A DNA stretch of 64,000 nucleotides, taken from assembly GCF_011617465.1 (NCBI RefSeq), contig NZ_CP050153.1:3844001-3908000 (forward strand), given 5' to 3'. Under the pieces are notes generated by a model, which was not told the origin of the DNA, ran no database searches, and saw nothing but the letters and a program-made list of their open reading frames with translations. The DNA is from Brevibacterium pigmentatum (GTDB lineage: Bacteria; Actinomycetota; Actinomycetes; Actinomycetales; Brevibacteriaceae). Below are positions 1 through 8,252 of the stretch, one piece after another (position 1 is the first letter of the stretch; each line of letters starts with the position of its first letter). The position numbers and the translations under genes were made by a program.

Positions 1-1152
1 GCGGCGAGCGCCGCCGATGGACAGCAGCGGAAATGGTTCGAAGAGCTGCTCGTCAAGCACGGTTTCAGCGTCCACCGGGATGCGATCGGCAATCAGTTCG
101 GGCTCCTCGAGCTCATTCCCGGTGCCCCGTATGTGCTGACTGGTTCACACATGGACTCGCAGCCGACAGCTGGCCGTTTCGACGGCGCCTACGGGGTGCT
201 GGCTTCGGCGCATGCGTGTTTCGCGATCGCCGATGAGCTGCGGGCGGACCCGTCGAAGGCGAAGTTCAACCTCGCCGTGGTCAACTGGTTCAACGAAGAG
301 GGCTCCCGGTTCAAGCCCTCGATGATGGGATCCAATGTCTTCACCGGCAAGGCCGAGCTGGAGGCGGCCCTGACCACGCGTGATGCTGCGGGAGTCACAG
401 TAGCCGAGGCGCTCGACGCGATCGGTGAGCGCGGGGACTTCACCGTTCCCGAGATCGCCTCGTATGCGGAGATCCATGTCCAGCAGGGTCGGAGCATGGA
501 AGAGGACGGGGTGACGATCGGCCTGGTCAACGCCACGTGGGCGGCCCACAAGTACGAGTTCAAGGTCACCGGTGCTCAAGCGCACAGCGGGTCGACTCTC
601 ATGGCCGATCGGCAGGATGCTCTGCTCGGTGCGGCGCGTCTGGTCGTGGCTGCACGTGAACTCGTCGACGACTTCGAGCCTGGTGCTCTGCACACCGCAT
701 GCGGGCAACTCACGGTGTACCCGAATTCTCCGGTCGTCGTCGCCAGCGAGGTCAGCCTGCTGCTCGATCTGCGCTCCCCCAGCGCCGAGGTGATCGCCTC
801 CGCCCATGAGAAGCTCATGTCCACGATCGCCCAGGTCAGCGAGGACGATCGGGTGGAGATAGAGATCGTCGCCGAACACAGCTGGGATCAGAACCCGTAC
901 TCCGAGGACGGGGTCGAGCTGGCACGGTCGGCTGCGAATGATCTGGGACTCACCTCGGCGACGGTGATGACCGTAGCCGGACATGATTCGACGAATATGA
1001 AGGACGAGGTGCCCACCGTCATGCTCTTCATTCCCAGCGTCGACGGGGTCTCGCACAGCCTGGCCGAGTTCACGAAGGACGAAGATCTCGTCTCGGGTCT
1101 CCATCACCTCACCGAGGTGGTTCGCCGGCTCGCCGCCGGCGCCCTGGCCTGA
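1..1152 (+). CDS. M20-family N-carbamoyl-amino-acid hydrolase / allantoate amidohydrolase-like enzyme (5' partial)
   Basis: The frame is open from the first base, so the start lies outside the window; 383 codons are visible and perhaps 30 residues are missing compared with a family length near 410. It is a zinc-dependent cytoplasmic amidohydrolase of the group holding N-carbamoyl-L-amino-acid hydrolase, allantoate amidohydrolase and beta-ureidopropionase, which remove a carbamoyl or ureido group. Seen motifs are GSHMDSQPTAGRFDG (metal-binding His and Asp, from visible residue 48), NEEGSRF, IHVQQGR, AQAHSGSTLM, GHDSTNM and a C-terminal SHS. The substrate cannot be read from the sequence. It converges on the secreted-protein gene whose stop lies 10 bp away. 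Confidence 0.88.
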   Translation, partial: AASAADGQQRKWFEELLVKHGFSVHRDAIGNQFGLLELIPGAPYVLTGSHMDSQPTAGRFDGAYGVLASAHACFAIADELRADPSKAKFNLAVVNWFNEEGSRFKPSMMGSNVFTGKAELEAALTTRDAAGVTVAEALDAIGERGDFTVPEIASYAEIHVQQGRSMEEDGVTIGLVNATWAAHKYEFKVTGAQAHSGSTLMADRQDALLGAARLVVAARELVDDFEPGALHTACGQLTVYPNSPVVVASEVSLLLDLRSPSAEVIASAHEKLMSTIAQVSEDDRVEIEIVAEHSWDQNPYSEDGVELARSAANDLGLTSATVMTVAGHDSTNMKDEVPTVMLFIPSVDGVSHSLAEFTKDEDLVSGLHHLTEVVRRLAAGALA

Positions 1153-1161
1153 CGGTCGGAG

Positions 1162-1755
1162 TCAGTCGATGGCGTCGACGTCCTGGTTGTCGTCGACGAG
1201 CTTCTCGGCCAGCGGCTCCCACTTGTCGTAGGCGTCGGGGTAGCCCGAATGCTGCACTTCCTGTGCGGCGTCACCGGGGTCGATGCTCTCCCAGTTGTCG
1301 ATCTGGGTCAGCCCTGGATTGTCGGTTCCGGAGTCGACTCCGTAGAAGGCTTTCGATGCGTACACGGTGTCAGTGACTTCGTCGACCGATCCCCAGTTCA
1401 TCGAGGGACGCTGCTGGAAGGCGCCGGCTGAATCTCGGTCTCCGCCGTCGAGGTCGTTGAGGCTGGATTCCTGCAGTGCGGTCATCACTGCGATCTCCTG
1501 CGCCTGTTCGGAGAGATCCGCGCCCTTGCCGACGCCGATGATCGTGCGCGCATTGTCGATCTGCTCCTCGCTCAGCTCATCGGGGTCGTCGATTCCTCCG
1601 GTCGAGCCGGCGTCGGACTGGGCTGCTTCACCCTCCTGGCTGACGCCTCCGGAGATCGGTCCGGCCGCAGCCGAGGTCGCCGTTGCCATGGTGACTCCCC
1701 CGGCGAGGACGGCGGCGGACAGTGCAGTCACCGCAAGAGTGCGCGCACGTTTCAT
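1162..1755 (-). CDS. secreted lysozyme-like (transglycosylase-fold) protein, paralogue 1
   Basis: A 197-residue protein with a clear Sec signal peptide (MKRAR, then a hydrophobic stretch ending near ATSAAAG, residue 32). The mature part carries QIDNARTIIGVGKGADLS, the helix MTALQESSL and the block GGDRDSAGAFQQRPSMNWGS, a signature seen in many small actinobacterial secreted proteins with a lysozyme-like fold. The Glu of ALQESS sits where transglycosylases have their acid residue, so peptidoglycan cleavage is a reasonable inference but is not proven. A second copy of the same length and plan lies at 2941-3531, with an NlpC/P60-like gene between them. The ATG at 1755 is followed directly by the signal peptide. 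Confidence 0.85.
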   Translation of the reverse strand: MKRARTLAVTALSAAVLAGGVTMATATSAAAGPISGGVSQEGEAAQSDAGSTGGIDDPDELSEEQIDNARTIIGVGKGADLSEQAQEIAVMTALQESSLNDLDGGDRDSAGAFQQRPSMNWGSVDEVTDTVYASKAFYGVDSGTDNPGLTQIDNWESIDPGDAAQEVQHSGYPDAYDKWEPLAEKLVDDNQDVDAID

Positions 1756-2262
1756 CTGTTCTCACTTTCTCTTGATCGGGTCATCGACCCGGTCGGCGAT
1801 TCCTGGTGCGCGGCACACGTCGTTTGTTCTGCGGCATTTGGTCTGTGGTCGGCACAGGAACACCAAAGCAGAAGGTGCCGTGGAATCGCCCCACACAACA
1901 CTGACGGACCGATCGGCGCTGTTCAATGCAGAGAGACTTCGAGGTGACTTACTCTCATCGCAACGAATCGTCACGGATCCGTGTGCATGCGATCAGAGTT
2001 CGCTGAACGCCATGCGGTCACCAGCGGCGCTCTCACCGTCCCGTGATCGGGGTCTCGATCGGCTCGTCGGGCCGTTTGCAGGCCTGGGCCAGGGAAACTT
2101 CAGGAGCCGGACGTGACCTGGGCCTCATCGATCCCGTCCCTCCGGTCTGACATCCTCGGCGCAGGCATCGTCGCCGCGCCCCTGAGTGGGACGCGGCGAC
2201 GAATCGGTGCTCGAGCGCGGAACGCTGCCCGCTGTTCAATGCCGGATCACGGGCCGATCTGA
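1756..2262. other. 507-bp intergenic stretch upstream of the secreted lysozyme-like gene
   Basis: No credible gene. The part next to 1755 must hold the promoter and leader of the minus-strand gene ending at 1162. A small inverted repeat, CGGGTC-ATC-GACCCG, lies at 1777-1791, about 22 bases before the start codon. The far end holds the terminator-like stem at 2168-2202. I looked for a c-di-AMP (ydaO) riboswitch, common before such genes in actinobacteria, and saw no convincing match. Confidence 0.5.
2168..2202 (-). terminator. stem-loop downstream of the NlpC/P60-like gene
   Basis: Eleven-base perfect stem TCGTCGCCGCG (2168-2178) with CGCGGCGACGA (2192-2202), about 60 bases beyond the stop at 2263. 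There is no T-tract, so it is only a likely GC-rich terminator. Confidence 0.45.
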
Positions 2263-2853
2263 TCACAGTCCGTTCAGACGGTAGGGCACGAAGCTGTCGT
2301 CCTGGTCGTACGGGTAGGAGACGTCGTGGGCGACCGAGCCGAGCGAACCGTTCTCCTCGAGGGCATGGTAGGCCGTCTTGTCGTCATTGGCCCAACCGTT
2401 GAAGATGACGACGTGGCCGTTGGCGCCCTCGGTGCCGGGGCCGCCCTTGAGCAGGATGTCACCGGGCTGGAGTTCGTCCTTGCTGATCTCGTGGGAGACG
2501 TCGGGCAGGGTCACGGTGCTGAGGCTGTCGTCGAGCCCCCATGCCATCGAGACGAATCCGGAGCAGTCTGTGCGGTAGTTCTTGCCCTCGGGGTCGGGGT
2601 GGTAGGCACCCATGTCATAGGGCACTCCCTGGTCGACCCAGGTCTGGGCGCGACTGATGATCTCGTCGCGGCGGTCATCTGACTGCGCCGAGGCGGTTCT
2701 GCCGGATTCTGCCTGTGCAGCCGAGGACTGTGCAGTGGAGGACTGAGCGGCGGGTGTCTGGTCGGCCTGTGCCGGTGCGGTGGTCATCATGGTTCCTCCG
2801 GCGAGGATTCCCGCGGTGAGAACGGTGGTCGTGAGTGTGCGCGAAATTGTCAT
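2263..2853 (-). CDS. secreted NlpC/P60-like cysteine peptidase
   Basis: The 196-residue protein starts at the ATG at 2853, which is preceded by AGGAGAGAAG; an upstream in-frame start at 2883 would add ten residues before the signal peptide and is unlikely. A Sec signal peptide ends near TAPAQA (residue 30), then a Ser/Ala/Gln-rich linker, then a CHAP/NlpC-type domain with the nucleophile in TDCSGFVSMAWGL, a PGDILL turn and the catalytic His in GHVVIFNGW. Such enzymes cut stem peptides of peptidoglycan. It lies between two lysozyme-like paralogues on the same strand and has nearly their size, so the three probably form a cell-wall remodelling set; each has its own upstream gap. Confidence 0.85.
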   Translation of the reverse strand: MTISRTLTTTVLTAGILAGGTMMTTAPAQADQTPAAQSSTAQSSAAQAESGRTASAQSDDRRDEIISRAQTWVDQGVPYDMGAYHPDPEGKNYRTDCSGFVSMAWGLDDSLSTVTLPDVSHEISKDELQPGDILLKGGPGTEGANGHVVIFNGWANDDKTAYHALEENGSLGSVAHDVSYPYDQDDSFVPYRLNGL

Positions 2854-2940
2854 CTTCTCTCCTGATGCTTCTCGTATGTGCACTTGTGACGTCGGAACAT
2901 TCGGTTTCGGGGCACGGCCGGAGTACGGCTTTGGGGCGTA

Positions 2941-3531
2941 TCAGCTGATCGGGTCGACGTCCTGGTTGCCCTCGACGAGCTCGGTCGCCAGGGGCTCCCA
3001 CTTGTCGTATTCGGCGGGGAACGCGGAACCCTGCACTGCCTGTGCGGCGGCTCCCGGGGACAGCGTCTCCCACCCCGGGACCTGGATGAGGCCGCGGTTC
3101 GCGCCCTCGGGGTTGACTCCGTAAAACGACTTCGACGAGTAGATCGGGTCGGTCACCTGAGCCAGAGTGCCCCACCCCATGGAGGGACGCTGTTGGAACA
3201 GACCAGCGGAGTCGCGGTCACCCCCGTCGACGTTGATGAGACTCGACTCCTGCAGGGCCGTCATCACGGCGATCTTCTGCGCCTGTGTCGACAGTTCTGC
3301 ACCCTTGCCGACAGCGATGATCGTGCGAGCATTGTCGATCTGCTCTTGAGTGAGCTGCGTGGCGTCCTGGGTGCTCGGGACCTTGCCGCCGTCGAGGGCC
3401 TTGCTGGTGAACGGAGCGGCCTCCTTGGAGACGGGGGCCGGCTCTGCAGACGCAGCGGTCGCCATGGAGGCACCGCCGGCGATAACAGCCGCGGAAAGGG
3501 CTGTCACCGCGAACTTGCGTACGAGTTTCAT
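2941..3531 (-). CDS. secreted lysozyme-like (transglycosylase-fold) protein, paralogue 2
   Basis: A 196-residue secreted protein, start chosen at ATG 3531 (GTGGGAACTG before it) because the signal peptide MKLVRKFAVTALSAAVIAGG begins there; a longer frame to 3654 has no signal-like start. After the signal it matches paralogue 1 closely: QIDNARTIIAVGKGAELS, MTALQESSL, GGDRDSAGLFQQRPSMGWGT, then a C-terminal block YDKWEPLATELVEGNQDVD nearly identical in both. The catalytic Glu candidate (ALQESS) is kept. The closeness of the pair suggests a tandem duplication that ended up on either side of the NlpC/P60 gene. Peptidoglycan cleavage is inferred from the fold only. Confidence 0.85.
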   Translation of the reverse strand: MKLVRKFAVTALSAAVIAGGASMATAASAEPAPVSKEAAPFTSKALDGGKVPSTQDATQLTQEQIDNARTIIAVGKGAELSTQAQKIAVMTALQESSLINVDGGDRDSAGLFQQRPSMGWGTLAQVTDPIYSSKSFYGVNPEGANRGLIQVPGWETLSPGAAAQAVQGSAFPAEYDKWEPLATELVEGNQDVDPIS

Positions 3532-3767
3532 CAGTTCCCACTTTCCAGTTGTATCGGGCGTCGGGTCCTCTCGGCTTCCTCCCACCGAGTTCCACGTGAC
3601 CCTGCTCTCATGCCCGCAATCCAGGCTGTCGGATCGGAAGAGCGTGCTCAACAAACAGACCGTCGATGGAGAGGCAATGGGATTTCAACTCGCTTTGAAC
3701 TGCAGGTTTCCCTGTCCTCAGCGTTCCCTGAACGGATACCGGATGGAGCCGGGGCTACGCTGTTTCC

Positions 3768-4628
3768 ATGACCGCAAAGCTGCCCGTCGACGCCGCGCAG
3801 GCCATCAGGTCCTACCTGCGTATTGCCGATCGGATCCTGCCAGACGGCATCATCGCCTGCGGGGTTACCGGGTCCATCGCGCTTGGCGCTTATCGTCCGG
3901 GGTGCAGCGACATCGACCTCGTCGCGGTCATCGCCGAGGATTGGCGCACGCGGCCGGATCTCATCCGGAGACTGCGCCTGCTTCACCTCTCACAGGTACC
4001 CCGTCTGACGGTGGGAGCAGTGCGCGGGCGAGGAGTGAGTGCGTGCTGCAATACCGTCTTCATCGCCGAGTCCGAGGTCAGTCGCCCCGTCACCGAAATC
4101 CGGCCGATCGCCTCCCATACCGGTGAGATATTCGATGCGAACGGCGCGTTCGACGTCAATCCGGTGGTCTGGAAGGAGCTCGTCGACGGCGGGATCACGG
4201 TTCGGGGACGACCGATCGCCGAGTGGGATGTCGATGCGCAGCCGGAGGCGCTTCGCCCGTGGATCAGTAGGAATCTGCGCGAGTACTGGACTCCGTTGGC
4301 CGCACAGCTGCGCGTCCGTCCGTCGCGCACCCCGGGAACGCTGCTTCGTCGACTCGTGACGTCCCCGCGGGGACTTTCAGCCGGCACCGTCGCGTGGTGT
4401 GTACTCGGTCCCGCGCGGATGCATCATACGCTTGCAACCGGTGAGATCATCGGCAAGGAGGAAGCAGGACGCCGCGCGCTGACCGCATTTCCTCAGCACG
4501 CCCCCATCACCGAGGTGGCCCTGGCCAAAGTGCGCGGCGCGCGGATTCCGTCCGCACCGTCACGACGGCAGTGGCGGGGGCTGACCGCCTCGGCGATGGA
4601 TGACATCATCGCTGCCGCCCTCGACTGA
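3768..4628 (+). CDS. nucleotidyltransferase, aminoglycoside adenylyltransferase-like (NTase fold plus DUF4111-type C-terminus)
   Basis: A 286-residue cytoplasmic protein. The NTase core is visible as GSIALGAYRPGCSDIDLVAV (residues about 35-54): the GS turn and the DxD metal ligands of the polymerase-beta superfamily. The C-terminal half is helical and ends in a four-helix-like region as in AadA-type streptomycin/spectinomycin adenylyltransferases. This supports AMP transfer to a small molecule, possibly an aminoglycoside; actual resistance cannot be claimed. There is no strong Shine-Dalgarno before ATG 3768. It is divergent from the secreted-protein genes and convergent with the semialdehyde dehydrogenase gene, so it is probably a single-gene unit. 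Confidence 0.78.
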   Translation: MTAKLPVDAAQAIRSYLRIADRILPDGIIACGVTGSIALGAYRPGCSDIDLVAVIAEDWRTRPDLIRRLRLLHLSQVPRLTVGAVRGRGVSACCNTVFIAESEVSRPVTEIRPIASHTGEIFDANGAFDVNPVVWKELVDGGITVRGRPIAEWDVDAQPEALRPWISRNLREYWTPLAAQLRVRPSRTPGTLLRRLVTSPRGLSAGTVAWCVLGPARMHHTLATGEIIGKEEAGRRALTAFPQHAPITEVALAKVRGARIPSAPSRRQWRGLTASAMDDIIAAALD

Positions 4629-4645
4629 GTCCGGCAGCGCGAACT

Positions 4646-6022
4646 CTACTTCGCGATGAAGTGGAGGCGCTTATTGACGAACTCGCCCATCCCAATCGGA
4701 CCCATCTCACGACCGAAGCCGGACCGCTTCACCCCGCCGAACGGCAACTCAGCAGCCTCCGCCGCAATCGTGTTCACATGCGTCATCCCCACCTCGAGGC
4801 GCGCGGCCACCCGATCGGCACGCCCCTCATCAGTGGAGAACACGGACCCACCCAAACCAAGGGCACAATCATTCGCAAGCTCGAGGGCCTCCTCATCGCT
4901 GGAGACCCTGTACACGGTGGCCACAGGCCCGAAGATCTCTTCGCCATACGACTGCGAGTCCCTAGGCACATCGACGAGCACGGTCGGCGCATAATAAGCA
5001 GCCGGACCCTCACCCAGCTCACCACCGACGAGCACCCGGGCACCCTCAGCCACGGCCTTGGTCACCTGTGCGTCAACGGTCTCGGCGGCAGAACGGCTCG
5101 ACAACGGCACATACTCGCCCTCACCCAGGCTCATCGGATCTCCTGGTTTCAACCCGGTGCCCAACTTCACGAGCTCAGCAACGAAATCGTCATAGATGTC
5201 GTCCATGACGATCAGCCGCTTATTCGAATTGCACACCTGTCCGGCATTATAGGTCCGGAACTCCCACGCTTCACGAGCCACAGCAGCAACATCAGAGGCG
5301 TCGAGGACGACCATCGGGTCGATCCCACCGAGCTCCAACACGGCTTTCTTCAGGTTCTGCCCCGCCTGAGCGCCGATGATCGCTCCGGCCCGCTCCGACC
5401 CGGTCAGGGAGACTCCCTGAACCCGGGGGTCGGCAATCATCGACGCGATCTGATCATGGTTGGCGAAAAGGTGTGAGTACCCACCCTCGGGTACGCCGGC
5501 GGCGCGGAAGATCTCCTCGATCAGCAGCGCCGACCGCCCACAGATGTCAGCGTGTTTGAGCATGATCGTGTTGCCCAGCACAAGATTCGGGGCAGCGAAC
5601 CGAGCGACCTGATAATAGGGGAAGTTCCACGGCATCACACCCAACAGGGCACCGATCGGCAGCGCTTCGATCCGGGCAGTGCCGGGGATGGTCGACGGGA
5701 TCTGATAATCCGTGGCCAGACTGGGTCCGTGGATGCCGTAGTAGTCGATGATGTCGGCGGCGAACTCGACCTCATCGACGGACTCGGCATACGACTTGCC
5801 CATCTCCACCGAGATCGTCCTGGCGAGTTCGTCCTTGCGTTCATGGAAGATCTCCGCCGCCCTGCGCACAATCGACGCCCGTTCCTGAATGTCGGTCTCC
5901 TTCCACGTCAGGTACGTAGTGTGGGCGCCAGCGACGGTGGATTCGATCTCGGCGTCGGTCGCCTCGGCGAAGGTCTCGACGATTTCGCCGGTGGCGGGAT
6001 TCTCAACACGATAGTTCGACAT
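4646..6022 (-). CDS. gabD: NAD(P)-dependent succinate-semialdehyde dehydrogenase-like aldehyde dehydrogenase
   Basis: A 458-residue class-3 aldehyde dehydrogenase starting at ATG 6022 behind AAGGAGCAGCA. Visible landmarks are MPWNFPYYQVARFAAP (substrate/cofactor channel), LTGSERAG (NAD(P) turn), ELGGIDP with the general-base Glu, GQVCNS with the catalytic Cys, and the C-terminal ELPFGGVKRSGFGRE. Length and motifs match the succinate-semialdehyde dehydrogenase group of about 455 residues, which oxidises succinic semialdehyde to succinate. Related aldehydes cannot be excluded because no aminotransferase or GABA gene lies next to it. It is followed by the convergent nucleotidyltransferase gene 17 bp away. 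Confidence 0.85.
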   Translation of the reverse strand: MSNYRVENPATGEIVETFAEATDAEIESTVAGAHTTYLTWKETDIQERASIVRRAAEIFHERKDELARTISVEMGKSYAESVDEVEFAADIIDYYGIHGPSLATDYQIPSTIPGTARIEALPIGALLGVMPWNFPYYQVARFAAPNLVLGNTIMLKHADICGRSALLIEEIFRAAGVPEGGYSHLFANHDQIASMIADPRVQGVSLTGSERAGAIIGAQAGQNLKKAVLELGGIDPMVVLDASDVAAVAREAWEFRTYNAGQVCNSNKRLIVMDDIYDDFVAELVKLGTGLKPGDPMSLGEGEYVPLSSRSAAETVDAQVTKAVAEGARVLVGGELGEGPAAYYAPTVLVDVPRDSQSYGEEIFGPVATVYRVSSDEEALELANDCALGLGGSVFSTDEGRADRVAARLEVGMTHVNTIAAEAAELPFGGVKRSGFGREMGPIGMGEFVNKRLHFIAK

Positions 6023-6347
6023 TGCTGCTCCTTAGCTGGCTCCGGTCGGAATCGCATCTGCGCGACCGGAGACGGTCAATGGTGAGGATTTCAGATGGGC
6101 GGTCGGTGCTGCGGTCAGTGCAACGCGCCCGGATATGGGGATCATGAGGCGATGAATGGCGTCGCTGCGGCCCCATCACCGCAGTCAGTTATCACCCATA
6201 CCATCGACGGAAGCGCCCGGATCGGCGCGAACGATCATTCCGACATGATCGTAATACAGGTCACGGAGATTCGCCGAGGCGGCCGCCCAGTGACGAGGAG
6301 ATCGATTCGTCGCCGTGCCCACCCGACCGATGGTGCCGTGACCGTCC
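6023..6347. other. 325-bp intergenic stretch between gabD-like gene and selB
   Basis: No supported gene; short frames here have no recognisable features. It must contain the gabD-like promoter (near 6030-6120) on the minus strand is not the selB side, because selB ends at 6348. One copy of the CCGAGGCGG 9-mer lies at 6274-6282. Confidence 0.5.
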
Positions 6348-8252
6348 TCAGCGCACGACTTCGCGGTGTGTGGTGTCGAGTCGCCGCGTCCATCCTCGGC
6401 CGTCGAGGTGTTCGAGCAGAGGGATGACGACGCGTCGGGTCGTCCCCAGCGCCTGCCTCGCCTGGCTCGTCGTGAAACGCTGATCGAGGCCGGCGAGGAT
6501 CCGCATCGCCTGCGCGGGGGTACGCGGGGACACGATGATTCCGTCGCCGAGGCGCAGGATCCGTCCTGCCTTCTCCGCGACCGCGAGCTCCCGCACTCCG
6601 AGACCGAGTTCGCGCAGGTCGTCGGCTTCCGGAGCGGCGAACGGATCGGCTGCGAGTCGACGTTCGATCTCGGCGATCCCGGATTCGGCGGCACCGAGTC
6701 CCGCGGTATGCCCGGGCGGACGAACCATTCCGTCGGCGGTCTCGAGTCCGGCTCGGGAGATGATCACGTTCAACAGTGCGCGAATCGCGGCACCCGTGCC
6801 ATCGGGCAGGGGCACTGTCGGCTGCACCTTCCCCTTCGATGAATCATCGCGATTGGTCGCGCCGGACCGTCTGCGGCTCGGGTCCGGGGTCCGGCGCAGT
6901 GATTCGGCAACGGCCTTGACCGGCACTCCCGCGGCCATCGGCGAGGCGGCGAGCTCGCGGCTGACCAGTGATTTCGCCGACTCGACCCAAGCGGTCAGCC
7001 TCGGCGAGTGGACGAACCAGCCGCCCACATCCTCAACGTCGGCAGGCAAGGATTCGTCGACGGGCACCTGTAGACCGAACCGGGTGAGGACGGTGCGTTC
7101 GACGGCTCCGCGGCGGGCCACCTCGGCGAGGATGTCGCCTTCGACGGGACGGTCGGCGAGCTCCCGAGCCCGCCTGGCGCCGTCGCCTCGTCGGGACAGT
7201 TCAGGCGGATCGACATCGAGCACGAGGAGTCCTGCGAAGACGTTGCGGCTGCCCGGGGCGCGAAGCACGATCCGGTCGCTGACCTGCACGGGAAGTGGTC
7301 GGTCGAGGGTGAGCCGGGCGTGATCGGCGTCGAAAGCGCGGAGTCGTGCGGGCACGGCGGCGGTGCCGATATGGGCCATGAGTTCGTGGATGCCGAAATC
7401 GAGTGGCTCGCCCATGGTGCGGCGCACGTCGATCGTGTCGATGATCGTCCAAGCTCCGGCAGTGAGCAAGGCGTCGCCGCGGTGGAGGTCGTCGGCGGGA
7501 ACGTCGCGGAGGTTGACGGCCACGCGAGCCTGTGGGGCCACCTCGGTGGTGGTGGAATTCCGGGATTGCAGACCGCGCACACCCACGGTCCGGTCGATGG
7601 TCGCACCGCGCAGTTCGACGGTATCGCCGGTGGTCAGGGTGCCTGCGGTGAGGGTTCCGGTGACGACGGTGCCGGCGCCCCTAATCGTGAACGCGCGGTC
7701 GACCCACAGTCGAACCCTCCCCGAGGCGGCCGGGGACTTGGCCGTGGCCGTGACCTCGTCGAGAACGCTGATGAGTTCGGGCAGGCCTTCTCCGGTCGTG
7801 GCCGAGACCGTGACGATCGGCGCAGCTTCGAGCGTTGTTCCACGCAGTTGCGCGCTGACCTGGGCTTTTGTAGCGTCGACGGAGTCGGGGGCGAGGTCGG
7901 CGCGGGTGATGACGACGAGGCCGTGGGTGATGCCGAGGGCATTGATCGCGTCGCGGTGGTCACTCGATTGGGCTTGCCAGCCTTTGTCGGCGGCGATGAC
8001 GAAGCAGGCGATAGGGGCGGGGCCGAGCCCGGCGAGCATGTTCGCAAGGAACTTCTCGTGTCCGGGGACGTCGACGAAGGCGAGTTCACGCCCCGACGGC
8101 AGGGTCGTCCAGGCGAAACCGAGGTCGATGGTCAGCCCGCGCTTCTTCTCTTCGGCCCACCGATCGGGTTCCATTCCGGTCAGGGCATTGACCAGCGTCG
8201 ACTTCCCATGATCGACGTGTCCGGCGGTGGCGATGACGAAAGTGTCAGGCAT
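6348..8252 (-). CDS. selB: selenocysteine-specific translation elongation factor SelB
   Basis: A 634-residue GTPase that carries Sec-tRNA to the ribosome and reads the SECIS hairpin. The start is ATG 8252 (MPDTFVIATAGHVDHGKS), overlapping the selA stop by 8 bases, which indicates translational coupling. G1 is GHVDHGKST (residues 11-19), G3 is DVPGHEKF, G4 is TRAD, followed by EF-Tu-like beta-barrel domains and a C-terminal set of winged helices (for example the region TTSQARQALGTTRRVVIPLL) that binds mRNA. Length is typical for bacterial SelB (about 600). It works with selA, tRNA-Sec and selD in this locus, and the formate dehydrogenase TGA at 17196 is the only client visible in the window. 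Confidence 0.95.
   Translation of the reverse strand: MPDTFVIATAGHVDHGKSTLVNALTGMEPDRWAEEKKRGLTIDLGFAWTTLPSGRELAFVDVPGHEKFLANMLAGLGPAPIACFVIAADKGWQAQSSDHRDAINALGITHGLVVITRADLAPDSVDATKAQVSAQLRGTTLEAAPIVTVSATTGEGLPELISVLDEVTATAKSPAASGRVRLWVDRAFTIRGAGTVVTGTLTAGTLTTGDTVELRGATIDRTVGVRGLQSRNSTTTEVAPQARVAVNLRDVPADDLHRGDALLTAGAWTIIDTIDVRRTMGEPLDFGIHELMAHIGTAAVPARLRAFDADHARLTLDRPLPVQVSDRIVLRAPGSRNVFAGLLVLDVDPPELSRRGDGARRARELADRPVEGDILAEVARRGAVERTVLTRFGLQVPVDESLPADVEDVGGWFVHSPRLTAWVESAKSLVSRELAASPMAAGVPVKAVAESLRRTPDPSRRRSGATNRDDSSKGKVQPTVPLPDGTGAAIRALLNVIISRAGLETADGMVRPPGHTAGLGAAESGIAEIERRLAADPFAAPEADDLRELGLGVRELAVAEKAGRILRLGDGIIVSPRTPAQAMRILAGLDQRFTTSQARQALGTTRRVVIPLLEHLDGRGWTRRLDTTHREVVR

Noticed and set aside
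1756..2000. Possible c-di-AMP riboswitch before the secreted lysozyme-like gene
   Set aside because: Expected from family context, but the conserved sequence blocks could not be found by eye.
3588..3600. CACGTG-containing sequence GTTCCACGTGACC, similar to parS
   Set aside because: The right half differs at several positions and it stands alone far from the parS cluster.
6095..6427. 110-codon plus-strand frame between gabD-like gene and selB
   Set aside because: It overlaps the 3' end of selB on the other strand and shows no conserved features.
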